The notes below the pieces were generated by a model. The model had not been told where the DNA came from. It saw only the letters and a list, made by a program, of their open reading frames with translations, and did not search any database. A program made the position numbers and the translations under genes. From positions 950,501 through 1,014,500 of the forward strand of contig NZ_CP061204.1 in NCBI RefSeq assembly GCF_014621775.1: a DNA stretch of 64,000 nucleotides, given 5' to 3'. Shown here one piece after another: positions 17,094 through 25,812 of this stretch. How positions within the stretch are numbered: position 1 is the stretch's first letter; the number at the start of each line of letters is the position of its first letter. The DNA comes from Stenotrophomonas sp. 169 (lineage in GTDB: Bacteria > Pseudomonadota > Gammaproteobacteria > Xanthomonadales > Xanthomonadaceae).

Positions 17094-17912
17094 ATGGCCA
17101 CGCTGCAGGGCAAGACCCTTTTCATCACCGGTGCCTCGCGCGGCATCGGTCTGGCCATCGCGCTGCGTGCCGCGCGTGACGGTGCCAACGTGGCAATCGC
17201 GGCGAAGTCATCGGTGGCCAACCCGAAGCTGCCCGGCACCATCCACAGTGCCGCCGAGGCAGTCACCGCCGCTGGCGGCCAGGCGCTTGCCCTGAAGTGC
17301 GATATCCGCGAGGAGGACCAGGTGCGCGCGGCCGTGGCGGCCACCGTGGATACCTTCGGCGGCATCGACATCCTGGTCAACAATGCCAGCGCGATCTGGC
17401 TGCGCGGCACCCTGGAGACGCCGATGAAGCGTTTCGACCTGATGCAGCAGGTCAATGCGCGCGGCAGCTTCCTGTGCGCGCAGGCGTGCCTGCCCCATCT
17501 GCTGGAAGCGCCCAACCCGCATATCCTCAGCCTGGCGCCGCCGCCGAACCTGGACCCGAAGTGGTGGTCGCCGCACACCGGCTACACCCTCGCCAAAATG
17601 GGCATGAGCTTCGTCACCTTGGGGTTGGCTGCGGAGTTCGGTCCGCGGGGCGTGGCGGTCAATGCGTTGTGGCCGCGCAGCGTGATCGCCACCGATGCGA
17701 TCAACATGATTCCCGGCGTGGACGTGGCCGGCTGCCGCACGCCGCAGATTGTGGCCGATGCCGCACATGCGGTGCTGGTACGTGAGGCCGCGGGGTTCCA
17801 TGGCCACTTCCTGCTGGACGACGACGTGCTGGCCGATGCCGGCATCACTGATCTTTCCGGCTATGCGGTGGATCCCGCGCAGCCGTTGCTGCCGGATCTG
17901 TTCCTCGACTGA
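17094..17912 (+). CDS. Short-chain dehydrogenase/reductase (HSDL2-like)
   Basis: A 272-residue NAD(P)-dependent oxidoreductase. It has the glycine motif TGASRGIG (12-19), NNAS (96-99), and the catalytic pair Tyr164 and Lys168 in GYTLAKMG; Ser146 is the likely third residue. The spacing, the insertion with WWSPHTGY and the C-terminal stretch FLLDDDVLADAGITDLSGYAVDP resemble the hydroxysteroid-dehydrogenase-like protein 2 group of SDRs, whose natural substrate is not established in bacteria. It stands alone, followed by the two DUF3829 lipoprotein genes. Confidence 0.9.
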   Translation: MATLQGKTLFITGASRGIGLAIALRAARDGANVAIAAKSSVANPKLPGTIHSAAEAVTAAGGQALALKCDIREEDQVRAAVAATVDTFGGIDILVNNASAIWLRGTLETPMKRFDLMQQVNARGSFLCAQACLPHLLEAPNPHILSLAPPPNLDPKWWSPHTGYTLAKMGMSFVTLGLAAEFGPRGVAVNALWPRSVIATDAINMIPGVDVAGCRTPQIVADAAHAVLVREAAGFHGHFLLDDDVLADAGITDLSGYAVDPAQPLLPDLFLD

Positions 17913-17983
17913 CTACACGGGGCGTCGACAACGATTTTTGCTATGGTGCGCGGCTGAAATCGTTTTCAACAAGGATGTTTCCG

Positions 17984-18964
17984 ATGCTCCCGACCCTTCG
18001 CATTGCCGTGCTGGCTGCTGCCGTATCGACGCTGCTGGCTGCCTGCAGCGGTGATGCCGGTACCGCACCTGCCGCGTCCACGGCCGATGTCGCCGCGCCG
18101 CAAGCCGATGCAGACCAGGCGCTGACCGCCAAGCTCAATGCCTACATCGCGTGTTTCAACCAGGTGGATGCGCGGGTGCACACCGGCGCAGGGCATTACA
18201 CGGGCTGGATGGATGACCCGACGAAGGGACCATCCGGCAAGGAGGCCACCGTCTATGCGCCGTATGACATCAGCGACCATGACATGAAGCTCTGCGATGC
18301 CCCGCTGTCGGGTGCGATCGCCGCGACACCGGCGTTGCCCGCGCTTGACGCGGCCGCCGGACGCTATCGCGACGCGCTGATGACCCTGCAGCCGCTCAGC
18401 CACCAGGTGCACGATTACTACGAGCGGCAGGACCACGAAGACGACCAGTTCGCCAAAGGCAAGCAGCTGCATGACCCGCTGATGCGCGCGCTGTCGTCGT
18501 TCGTCGAGGCCAGTGAAGCCTTCAGTGCGGAGCTGGATGCACAGAACGACGCGGCGCAGCGTGCGCAGTTGAAGGTACTCGAGCAGGCGGAGGGGCGTAC
18601 CCGCGAGTATTACCGTCTGGCGATGATGCTAGACGCCAAGGTGATCGTGGGGCTGCTGCAGGAGGACGCCTTCGATGTCGCGCGCGCCACGGCGCTGCTG
18701 GAAGGATTCAACCAACTGTCTGACGAAGCGCACGCCAAGGTGGCTGACGCCGAGCCGGGCAAGCTGGACTGGAACAGCTTCGAAACCGCCGCAGAGAAAT
18801 TCCGTCGCGAAGGCAAGGCGCGGGTCAAGCGCGTGAGCGAAAAGACCGCCTACACGCAGATGGAGAAGGGATGGCTGGACAGTCCCACGCTGGCGCCGGA
18901 AGGGTCTCCCGGTCGGTTGCTGCGCACCTATAACGACCTTGTCTTCCAGAGCAATCGCCAGTAA
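17984..18964 (+). CDS. DUF3829-type lipoprotein (first of two paralogues)
   Basis: A 326-residue lipoprotein: signal MLPTLRIAVLAAAVSTLLAAC with lipobox LAAC, then a long alpha-helical domain that opens with KLNAYIACFNQVD and ends TYNDLVFQSNR, the pattern of DUF3829 (YiiG-like) proteins. The function is unknown. The ATG at 17984 is preferred over 17975 because AAGGA lies 8 bases before it. The next gene is a paralogue with the same blocks (NAYIACFN, GPTGKE/GPSGKE, MCGAP/LCDAP, GxGR-YY, YNDLV). They are 43 bases apart and probably co-transcribed. Confidence 0.85.
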   Translation: MLPTLRIAVLAAAVSTLLAACSGDAGTAPAASTADVAAPQADADQALTAKLNAYIACFNQVDARVHTGAGHYTGWMDDPTKGPSGKEATVYAPYDISDHDMKLCDAPLSGAIAATPALPALDAAAGRYRDALMTLQPLSHQVHDYYERQDHEDDQFAKGKQLHDPLMRALSSFVEASEAFSAELDAQNDAAQRAQLKVLEQAEGRTREYYRLAMMLDAKVIVGLLQEDAFDVARATALLEGFNQLSDEAHAKVADAEPGKLDWNSFETAAEKFRREGKARVKRVSEKTAYTQMEKGWLDSPTLAPEGSPGRLLRTYNDLVFQSNRQ

Positions 18965-19007
18965 GTCGGCGCCTGTCGTTCATTTTTCATACCGTAGGGA
19001 ATACTCC

Positions 19008-19955
19008 ATGACTGCTTCGACCCGCCTGCTGCCGCTTGCTGCAGCCATCGCCTTCGCCACGCTGTTTGCCGGTTGCCAGAAGCACGGCACCGATGCCGCT
19101 GCGGTCGACGGCGCCGAGAAGATCAACGCCTACATCGCCTGTTTCAATGGCGTGCAACAGCCCATCCAGGAAAGCTACGAGACCTACGTCAGCTGGATCG
19201 CCAATCCGGAAACGGGGCCGACCGGCAAGGAAAGCACCATCCGTGCGCCGGGCACCGTGCTGTCGCACCGTGTCGAGATGTGCGGCGCGCCGATGACCGC
19301 CGCACTGGCGCAGACACCGGCCAACCCCCTCCTGGATCCGGTGGCGAAGACCTACCAGGAACGCTTCGCCACGCTCAACGAGCGCATCGAGGACGCGGGG
19401 CGCTATTACACCCGTGAGGACTACAAGCGCGACGGCGGCGAAGGGCTGAAGCAGCGCCATGCGCCCTTGATGCAGGCGTACGCGGCCTTCTTCGAAGCCA
19501 GCGATGCGATGGACGCAGCGCTGGAGCAGAACGAAGACACGCGCCGCCTGGCGCAGATTGAAGCCATCGAGAAGGGAGAGGGCCGCAACGCCTCGTACTA
19601 CCACCTGAAGATCATCGGCGATGGCAAGCAGCTGGTGAAGCTGCTCAATGCTGAAACACCGGACGTCGCTGCGGCGACCGCGCAGCTGTCGCGCTACCAA
19701 GCCACGCTGGAAGAGGCGCAGAAGGCCAAGGTGGGCCAGGGCGATGCGATGTGGGGCCACATGGAGCGCGCGGCCGACAAACTGGCCAGCGAGGGCGGCC
19801 GTCGGATCGAGCGGCTGAAGTCCGGGCAGCCGTTGAACCGCAGCGAGCAGATGCTGCTGGAAAGCGGCTCGTCGCTGGCACCGGGTGGCACCCCCCAGGC
19901 CGTGCTGGCCAGCTACAACGATCTGGTCGACATGAGCAACCGCATGGCGCGTTGA
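19008..19955 (+). CDS. DUF3829-type lipoprotein (second of two paralogues)
   Basis: A 315-residue lipoprotein with signal MTASTRLLPLAAAIAFATLFAGC (lipobox FAGC). After a short linker it has INAYIACFNGVQ, TGPTGKESTIRAPG, VEMCGAPMTAAL and ends with ASYNDLVDMSNRMAR, aligning over its whole length with the preceding protein. TAGGGA about 9 bases upstream supports the start. Function unknown; a helical periplasmic domain anchored to a membrane is inferred. Confidence 0.85.
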   Translation: MTASTRLLPLAAAIAFATLFAGCQKHGTDAAAVDGAEKINAYIACFNGVQQPIQESYETYVSWIANPETGPTGKESTIRAPGTVLSHRVEMCGAPMTAALAQTPANPLLDPVAKTYQERFATLNERIEDAGRYYTREDYKRDGGEGLKQRHAPLMQAYAAFFEASDAMDAALEQNEDTRRLAQIEAIEKGEGRNASYYHLKIIGDGKQLVKLLNAETPDVAAATAQLSRYQATLEEAQKAKVGQGDAMWGHMERAADKLASEGGRRIERLKSGQPLNRSEQMLLESGSSLAPGGTPQAVLASYNDLVDMSNRMAR

Positions 19956-19968
19956 TCGCGCTGCGTAT

Positions 19969-19995
19969 CGGGTGACGACGGTATGTCGTCACCCG
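19969..19995. terminator. Bidirectional hairpin between convergent genes
   Basis: CGGGTGACGAC and its exact complement (11 bp) flank a five-base loop, placed between the convergent DUF3829 and ion-channel genes. There is no strong T-tract on either side. Confidence 0.55.
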
Positions 19996-19996
19996 G

Positions 19997-20869
19997 TCAT
20001 TGGTTGAAGATCTCCGGCAGGGGCTCTGCGCACTGCCGGCAGTAGCGTGCATCGGGTTCGTGTCCCTCCACGCCGCAGCGTGGGCAGCCGCGCGCATCGC
20101 GCTTCTGCTCGTGTCCGGCATCGCGCAGCGTGCTGGCCAGCTCGGCGGTATAGATGCCCGTGGGCACCGCGATGATGCTGTAGCCGATCAGGATCAGGAT
20201 CGACGTGACGAAACGTCCGAGCACCGTCTGCGGCACGATATCGCCGAACCCGACCGTGGCCATCGTCACCACGGCCCAGTACATGCTGCTGGGAATGCTG
20301 GTGAAGCCGTGGTTGGGGCCTTCGATGAGATACATCAAGGCACCGGCGATGATGGTGATGGTGATGACGGTGAACAGGAACAGCAGCACCTTGCGCCGGC
20401 TTCGCCACAGCGCCAGCATCAGCACGCCGCTTTCCTCGACATAGCGCGTGAGCTTGAGGATGCGGAACACCCGCAGGATGCGCAGCGCACGCACGACCAG
20501 CAGGGTCTGCGCGCCGGGGATGAAGAGGGACAGGTAGGCCGGCAGGATCGACAGCAGATCGATGATCCCCCAGATGCTGACCGCATAGCGCAGCGGGCGC
20601 TTCACCACGATCAGGCGCAGCACGTACTCGATCGAGAACAGGATCGTGAACGCCCATTCCAGCGCGTACAGCGCGGTCGCCCAGCGCAGGTGGAGGTGCT
20701 GCACGCTGTCGATCATCACCACGATCACGCTGCCGATGATGGCCAGTACCAGCAACAGGTCGAAGTTGCGCGACGGTGGCGTATCGTGCCGGTAGATGAT
20801 GTCGAACCAGTAGCGACGCCAGCCGGACGCGGCGGCAGGATTGAGCTGGGGGGCAGAGAAGGGGCGCAT
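19997..20869 (-). CDS. Voltage-gated potassium channel with C-terminal zinc ribbon
   Basis: A 290-residue inner-membrane Kv-type channel: six transmembrane segments, an S4 voltage sensor with regularly spaced arginines (RALRILRVFRILKLTRY, residues 127-143), a pore loop, and the K+ selectivity filter TVGFGD (205-210). A short cytoplasmic tail carries four cysteines as CPRC-x11-CRQC (262, 265, 277, 280), a zinc-ribbon pattern found in some bacterial relatives that might tune gating or assembly. The start at 20869 (MRPFSAPQL) is preferred; the longer frame overlaps the divergent transaminase start. Substrate K+ is inferred from the filter. Confidence 0.92.
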   Translation of the reverse strand: MRPFSAPQLNPAAASGWRRYWFDIIYRHDTPPSRNFDLLLVLAIIGSVIVVMIDSVQHLHLRWATALYALEWAFTILFSIEYVLRLIVVKRPLRYAVSIWGIIDLLSILPAYLSLFIPGAQTLLVVRALRILRVFRILKLTRYVEESGVLMLALWRSRRKVLLFLFTVITITIIAGALMYLIEGPNHGFTSIPSSMYWAVVTMATVGFGDIVPQTVLGRFVTSILILIGYSIIAVPTGIYTAELASTLRDAGHEQKRDARGCPRCGVEGHEPDARYCRQCAEPLPEIFNQ

Positions 20870-20933
20870 GGTCCATTGTGCAGCACGGGTCGCGGGGCGA
20901 GAATGGGCACCTTCCGAAGCTCTCCGGACTGCC

Positions 20934-22160
20934 ATGACCGCTGCCACCGATCCGCTGATTTCTCTTTCGCACTATTACCTGCCGGTCTACAAGCCGCGCC
21001 AGGTCGTGCTCGAGCGCGGCCAGGGCGCGCGCGTATGGGATTCGCAGGGGCGCGAGTACATCGATCTGGCCGCTGGCATCGCGGTATGTGGCCTGGGCCA
21101 TAACGATCCGGACCTGGTGGCGGCATTGACCGAACAGGCCGGCAAGCTGTGGCACACCAGCAACGTGTTCTACAGCGCGCCGCCGCTGCATCTTGCCGAG
21201 GAACTGGTGAAGGCCAGCCGCTTCGCCGAGCGCGTGTTCCTGTGCAACTCGGGTGCAGAAGCCAACGAAGTGGCCATCAAGATGGTGCGCAAGTGGGCGT
21301 CGTCGCAGGGCCGTCCGGTCGACAAGCGGGTCATCGTCACGTTCCGCGGCAGTTTCCACGGCCGCACGCTGGCAGCCGTGACGGCGACGGCGCAGCCGAA
21401 GTATCAGGAAGGGTACGAGCCGCTGCCGCAGGGCTTCCGCTACGTGGACTTCAACGATGAAGTGCAGCTGGAGACCGCAATGGCCGCCGGCGACGTGGCG
21501 GCGGTGATGCTCGAGCCGGTGCAGGGCGAGGGCGGTGTGATGCCGGCCAAACCCGGGTTCCTGAAGCGGGTGCGCGACCTGTGCGACCAGCATGACGCGC
21601 TGCTGGTGCTGGATGAGATCCAGGTCGGCATGGGCCGCACCGGTACGCTGTTCGCGCATTGGCAGGATGGCGTGGTGCCGGACATGGTGACCCTGGCCAA
21701 GGCGCTGGGTGGCGGTTTCCCGATCGGCGCGATGCTGGCCGGTCCCAAGGTGGCCGACACCATGCAGTTCGGCGCGCACGGCACGACCTTTGGTGGCAAT
21801 CCGTTGGCGGCCGCAGTGGCCCGCGTGGCACTGCGCAAGCTGGCGTCGCCTGAAATCGCGAGCAACGTCAGCCGCCAGTCGCACGCACTGCGCGAAGGAT
21901 TCGAGCGGATCAATGCCGAGTTCGGCGTGTTCGGCCAGGTGCGCGGGCGTGGGCTGATGCTGGGCGCCGTGTTGTCCAAAGCGCATGCAGGCCAGGCCGG
22001 GGTGATCCTGGATCACGCCGCCGAGCACGGCCTGCTGACCCTGCAGGCGGGCCCGGACGTGCTGCGCTTCGTGCCCGCGCTGAACATCACCGACGAAGAA
22101 ATCGCCGAAGGCCTGAAGCGCCTGCACGCGGCGGTAGCGAGCTACATCGCCGCCCGCTGA
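20934..22160 (+). CDS. argD: Acetylornithine / succinyldiaminopimelate aminotransferase family protein
   Basis: A 408-residue class III PLP-dependent aminotransferase, close to the family's usual length. It has the PLP phosphate loop NSGAEANE (105-112), the motif LVLDEIQVGMGRTG with the Asp that contacts the pyridine nitrogen, and the Schiff-base Lys256 in TLAKALGGGFPIGA. HGTTFGGNPLAAAVA is typical of ArgD. It would transfer an amino group in arginine or lysine biosynthesis. The gene is alone, away from other arg genes, so a related omega-aminotransferase role cannot be excluded. A GTAG dimer follows the stop. Confidence 0.88.
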   Translation: MTAATDPLISLSHYYLPVYKPRQVVLERGQGARVWDSQGREYIDLAAGIAVCGLGHNDPDLVAALTEQAGKLWHTSNVFYSAPPLHLAEELVKASRFAERVFLCNSGAEANEVAIKMVRKWASSQGRPVDKRVIVTFRGSFHGRTLAAVTATAQPKYQEGYEPLPQGFRYVDFNDEVQLETAMAAGDVAAVMLEPVQGEGGVMPAKPGFLKRVRDLCDQHDALLVLDEIQVGMGRTGTLFAHWQDGVVPDMVTLAKALGGGFPIGAMLAGPKVADTMQFGAHGTTFGGNPLAAAVARVALRKLASPEIASNVSRQSHALREGFERINAEFGVFGQVRGRGLMLGAVLSKAHAGQAGVILDHAAEHGLLTLQAGPDVLRFVPALNITDEEIAEGLKRLHAAVASYIAAR

Positions 22161-22179
22161 CGCGAGGTAGAGCCGACCG

Positions 22180-22241
22180 GTAGAGCCGACTTCAGTCGGC
22201 TGCTTCAACATCGGAAAACAGCCGACTAAAGTCGGCTCTAC
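22180..22241. repeat. GTAG palindrome dimer (GTAGAGCCGAC variant)
   Basis: GTAGAGCCGACTTCAGTCGG and its inverted copy are separated by about 20 bases, with a truncated half-copy at 22167-22178. Same variant and arrangement as at 10920, placed between the convergent argD and HAD genes, where it can act as a bidirectional terminator. Confidence 0.82.
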
Positions 22242-22303
22242 CCCCCGGCCCCGTCCGCCCGCGCAGCCCCGCCCCGCGCGGTGCCCCCCCCGCATGTCCA
22301 GCG

Positions 22304-22918
22304 CTACGCCAGACCGTAGCGCTTGAACACACGCCCCAGGCTGCGGCCATCGTCCGCCGTCTCCGCATGCAGGCCCGCCAAACGTGCGCCGCGCACATTG
22401 CGGAACAAATCATCGATGAACAACGTCCGCCGCGGCGTCGCTTTCACCCAATCCAAGGCACGCAGGTACACCGCCGGATCCGGCTTGCGGCCACCGAGCA
22501 TCGCGCTGCACAGAATGTGACCACGCGCCCGCACACACAGCGTCGGCAGCAACTGCGCGAGCACCTCGGTCATCATCGGTCCGTTGTTGGTCAGCAGGCC
22601 GATCCGCAGCGTGGGAGGAAGGGCCAGCACGCGCTGTATCACCGCATCACAGGGTCGGCTGGCCACGACGCGGGCAGCGACCCAGGTCGGGGCGTCGACG
22701 TCCGCATCCAGCGCCGTGCTCAGCCGTTGCAGGTAGCCGACGGTATCCACGTCGCCACTATCGTAAGCAGCGTCCAGCCCACCCGCCTGCAGCGCGTGCG
22801 AAACACGGAGGGCAGGCACACACAGGGCCTCGGCAAGATGGCGTATTCGCCGCGCACCGTCGTAGTCCAGCAGCACGCCGTCCACATCCAGCAGCAGCAC
22901 GTCGATAAGCGGATTCAT
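22304..22918 (-). CDS. HAD-superfamily hydrolase
   Basis: A 204-residue haloacid-dehalogenase-type phosphatase. It shows all four motifs: LLDVDGVLL (nucleophile Asp11, acid Asp13), LLTNNG, the lysine in GGRKPDP, and TLFIDD. A helical cap lies between motifs I and II (subclass IA). The substrate is not predictable; small phosphorylated metabolites are typical. The ATG at 22918 is used; a GTG directly before it could add one residue. It faces argD convergently and is divergent from azurin. Confidence 0.9.
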   Translation of the reverse strand: MNPLIDVLLLDVDGVLLDYDGARRIRHLAEALCVPALRVSHALQAGGLDAAYDSGDVDTVGYLQRLSTALDADVDAPTWVAARVVASRPCDAVIQRVLALPPTLRIGLLTNNGPMMTEVLAQLLPTLCVRARGHILCSAMLGGRKPDPAVYLRALDWVKATPRRTLFIDDLFRNVRGARLAGLHAETADDGRSLGRVFKRYGLA

Positions 22919-23022
22919 CACAGCAGCATGCCTGACTCCAGCGCGCCGGTGCGACCCCCTGTCGCAGCCACCGTCATGCCGGAGTTCCTACAATGCAGGC
23001 TGGGTAGAACGGGAGTAGACGG

Positions 23023-23475
23023 ATGCGCAGTGCGTGGGTGTGGATCGCAGGAATGGGGGCGCTGCTGATGGCGCCGGCCGCCATGGCGCGGGTATGTGCC
23101 GTGAGCATCGACAGTACCGACCAGATGACCTTCAGCAGCCGGGAGATCAAGCTGGCGGCCGATTGCAGCGAGGTCAACCTGACCCTGCGCCACACCGGCA
23201 AGCTGGCTGCGACGGCGATGGGGCACAACTGGGTGTTGACCCGTACAGCGGATTACCAGGCAGTGGCGATGGTCGGCATGCGCGGCACCCTGGCCGACAG
23301 CTACGTGCCAAAGGCCGACGCGCGCGTTCTCGCTCATACCAAGGTGATCGGCGGCGGTCAGAGCACCACCCTCCGCTTCCCCACCACGCTCCTGCGCAAG
23401 GGCGGCGACTACACCTTCTTCTGCTCCTTCCCCGGCCACTTCGCCATGATGAAAGGCAAGCTGACGTTCGGCTGA
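23023..23475 (+). CDS. azu: Azurin (periplasmic blue copper protein)
   Basis: A small periplasmic electron carrier. The 150-residue precursor has a signal peptide ending MAPAAMA (cleavage after residue 22), giving a 128-residue mature protein, the normal length. With an offset of 22, all copper ligands fall exactly on the known azurin positions: Gly45, His46 (GHNW, precursor 67-68), Cys112 (134), His117 (139) and Met121 (143); the disulfide cysteines 3 and 26 are precursor 25 and 48. GGGAG lies 7 bases before the start. Likely roles are denitrification-linked or peroxidase-linked electron transfer; the neighbourhood does not show the partner. Confidence 0.97.
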   Translation: MRSAWVWIAGMGALLMAPAAMARVCAVSIDSTDQMTFSSREIKLAADCSEVNLTLRHTGKLAATAMGHNWVLTRTADYQAVAMVGMRGTLADSYVPKADARVLAHTKVIGGGQSTTLRFPTTLLRKGGDYTFFCSFPGHFAMMKGKLTFG

Positions 23476-23479
23476 TAAA

Positions 23480-23557
23480 AAAAGGGGACGGAGGGGATTA
23501 AGTCGTATCTGGCCCAACTGCAGGCCAGATACGACTTAATCCCCTCCGTCCCCTTTT
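23480..23557. terminator. Perfect 35-bp inverted repeat, bidirectional terminator
   Basis: AAAAGGGGACGGAGGGGATT begins a 35-base arm that is repeated exactly as its complement at 23523-23557, with an 8-base loop. The arms start with A-runs and end with T-runs, so both strands make a hairpin plus T-tract. It lies between the convergent azu and hemL genes, 4 bases from each. A related but imperfect copy follows zapA at 29339-29410. Confidence 0.9.
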
Positions 23558-23561
23558 CTGC

Positions 23562-24842
23562 TCAGGCGTTGAAGGCGATGCGGGCGGCGGCGAGGGTCGC
23601 GTCGATCACGTCGTCGTCGTGCGCGCTGGACAGGAAGCCAGCCTCATAGGCAGACGGGGCGAGGAAGACGCCCTGCTCCAACATCGCATGGAAGAAGCGG
23701 TTGAACGCGGGGATGTCGCAGGCGATCGCCTGGGCGTAGGTCTCCACCTTCTGATCGGTGAAGAACAGGCCGAACATTCCGCCGACCTGCGTGGTGGTGA
23801 CGCGTACGCCAGAATCGGCTGCGGCCTGCTCCAGACCGGCACACAGGCGTGCGGCACGGGCGGACAGGTCGGCATGGAAGCCCGGTTGCTGCACCAGTTC
23901 CAGCATCGCCAGGCCGGCGGCCATCGCCACCGGGTTGCCGCTCAGCGTGCCCGCCTGATAGATCGGGCCCGACGGGGAAATCTGCTGCATCAGTTCGCGT
24001 TTGCCGCCGTAAGCGCCCACCGGCATGCCGCCGCCGATGATCTTGCCAAAGGTGGTCAGGTCGGGCGTGATGCCGTAATGCGCCTGCGCGCCGCCCAGCG
24101 CCACGCGGAAGCCGGTCATCACTTCATCGAAGATCAGCACGGTGCCAAAGCGCGTGCACAGCGCACGCAGATGCTGCAGGTAGCCCTCGCGCGGCAGGAT
24201 GCAGTTGGCGTTGCCGACCACTGGCTCGATGATCAGGCCGGCAATGTGCTCGCCCTGCGTTTCAAACAACGCCGTGGCGGCATCGAAGTCGTTGTAAGGC
24301 AGGGTCAGGGTGAGCTCGCTCAGGCCGGCGGGGACGCCCGGTGAGGTCGGTACGCCCAGGGTCAGCATGCCGCTGCCGGCCTTCACCAGGAACGAATCGC
24401 CGTGGCCGTGGTAGCAGCCTTCGAACTTGACGATGCGGCTGCGGCCGGTCGCACCGCGGGCCAGCCGGATCGCGGACAGGGTGGCTTCGGTACCGGAGTT
24501 GACCATGCGCACCATCTCGCACGACGGCACCAGCCGGGTCAGGGTCTCGGCCATGGTGACTTCGGCCGCACAGGGTGCGCCGAACGACAGGCCGCTGTCG
24601 GCTGCCTTCTTCACCGCCTGGCGTACTGCCGGGTGGTTGTGGCCGACGATCATCGGGCCCCACGAGCCGACGTAGTCTATGTAGCGATTGCCATCGACGT
24701 CGTACAGATAAGCGCCATCAGCGCGCTCGACGAAGAACGGCTCGCCACCGACCGACTTGAACGCGCGCACCGGCGAATTGACGCCGCCGGGCAGCAGCGC
24801 CTGGGCGCGGGTAAACAGGGCGTGGGACTGATCGTGGTTCAT
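23562..24842 (-). CDS. hemL: Glutamate-1-semialdehyde 2,1-aminomutase
   Basis: Converts glutamate 1-semialdehyde to 5-aminolevulinate, the first committed haem precursor. The 426-residue class III aminotransferase has NSGTEAT (115-121), FDEVMTGFR (238-246) and the PLP Lys267 in [14 protein letters not shown], which is diagnostic for HemL. The ATG at 24842 ([10 protein letters not shown]) has AGGA 9 bases upstream and overlaps the thiE stop by four bases (ATGA), so the genes are coupled. Confidence 0.97.
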   Translation of the reverse strand: MNHDQSHALFTRAQALLPGGVNSPVRAFKSVGGEPFFVERADGAYLYDVDGNRYIDYVGSWGPMIVGHNHPAVRQAVKKAADSGLSFGAPCAAEVTMAETLTRLVPSCEMVRMVNSGTEATLSAIRLARGATGRSRIVKFEGCYHGHGDSFLVKAGSGMLTLGVPTSPGVPAGLSELTLTLPYNDFDAATALFETQGEHIAGLIIEPVVGNANCILPREGYLQHLRALCTRFGTVLIFDEVMTGFRVALGGAQAHYGITPDLTTFGKIIGGGMPVGAYGGKRELMQQISPSGPIYQAGTLSGNPVAMAAGLAMLELVQQPGFHADLSARAARLCAGLEQAAADSGVRVTTTQVGGMFGLFFTDQKVETYAQAIACDIPAFNRFFHAMLEQGVFLAPSAYEAGFLSSAHDDDVIDATLAAARIAFNA

Positions 24843-25477
24843 GCGCGGGAATCCTGGAAACATGCGAGGTAGGCGTGCAGGCTGGCGACCGGATCGTCGG
24901 CCTCGAACACGCTGCTGATCACGGCCACCAGCTCGGCGCCGGCGGTGATGACGGGACCGACATTGTCCGGCGTCAGCCCGCCGATCGCCACCCGCGGTAC
25001 ACCCAGTGCGGCGCTTTGCCGCAGCAGGTCAGGGTGTGCGCGACGGGTGGTGTGCTTGCTTCTGCTGGGATGGAAGGCGCCGAAGGCAATGTAGCTGGCG
25101 CCCGCTGCCACGGCACGTTCGGCCAGGCCCAGGTCGTCATAGCAGGAGGCGCCGATGATGGCCCGGGGGCCCAGCAGGGCGCGCGCGGCGGCAATGTCGC
25201 CGTCGTCCTCGCCGATATGCACGCCTGCAGCGCCGATGCGCTGGGCCAGCACCGCGTCATCGTTGATGATCAGCGGCACGCCATGCGCATCGCACAGGGC
25301 CTGCAGGGCGGCGGCCTGTTCGTGGCGGAGCACCGCATCGGCGGACTTGTTACGGTACTGCAGCCAGCACGCACCCGCCGCCAGCAACGGGGCGACGCGA
25401 ACCAGCAGGCGCGCTGTGTCGGCTTCGTCGGGGGTGATCAGATAGACGCCGCGAGGCGCCACAGGGGCTCGGGTCAT
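24839..25477 (-). CDS. thiE: Thiamine-phosphate synthase
   Basis: Joins the thiazole and pyrimidine halves of thiamine as thiamine phosphate. The 212-residue TIM barrel carries the family landmarks [41 protein letters not shown] (phosphate binding), AIGGLTPDN and AVISSVF. It is the first gene of the thiE-hemL pair and lies next to rubredoxin, an order seen in other gammaproteobacteria. I see no TPP riboswitch in the 100 bases upstream. Confidence 0.96.
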   Translation of the reverse strand: MTRAPVAPRGVYLITPDEADTARLLVRVAPLLAAGACWLQYRNKSADAVLRHEQAAALQALCDAHGVPLIINDDAVLAQRIGAAGVHIGEDDGDIAAARALLGPRAIIGASCYDDLGLAERAVAAGASYIAFGAFHPSRSKHTTRRAHPDLLRQSAALGVPRVAIGGLTPDNVGPVITAGAELVAVISSVFEADDPVASLHAYLACFQDSRA

Positions 25478-25578
25478 GGATGGCTACCGGTTGTGCGGCC
25501 GCAGTGGGACAATGGCCGCAGGATGCAGAGGCAAGGCCATATCTTGAAGGGTAATGTGATCTTTAAGGATAACGTGCG

Positions 25579-25770
25579 ATGAGCGAGAGTCGCCCGAACG
25601 CGGCACGCACGTGGATGTGCGTGGTCTGCGGCTTCCTGTACCACGAAGTGGATGGCCTGCCCGAAGAGGGCATCGCCCCGGGAACGGCGTGGGACGACGT
25701 GCCGGAGGACTGGACCTGCCCGGACTGCGGCGTCGGCAAGGATGACTTCGAGATGGTCGAGATCGACTGA
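25579..25770 (+). CDS. rubA: Rubredoxin
   Basis: A 63-residue iron protein with one Fe coordinated by four cysteines: CVVCG (14, 17) and CPDCG (47, 50), spaced as in type-1 rubredoxins. The aromatic core residues (Trp12, Tyr21, Trp38, Trp45) are present. It passes electrons in the cytoplasm, for example to hydroxylases or oxidative-stress enzymes; no partner is next to it. AAGGA lies about 9 bases before the ATG. It is divergent from thiE. Confidence 0.96.
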   Translation: MSESRPNAARTWMCVVCGFLYHEVDGLPEEGIAPGTAWDDVPEDWTCPDCGVGKDDFEMVEID

Positions 25771-25812
25771 GCCCCGACGAGACGCTGCGCCGAACGCCCA
25801 GCCTGGCGGCGG

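Noticed and set aside
19989..22295. 768-codon minus-strand frame opposite argD and through the ion channel
   Set aside because: It is the GC-rich antisense of argD, with His/Arg/Gln-rich low-complexity sequence; the real channel gene is in another frame.
25480..25578. TPP riboswitch upstream of thiE
   Set aside because: The 100-base gap shared with rubredoxin lacks the conserved CUGAGA and ACCUGA-type thi-box blocks.
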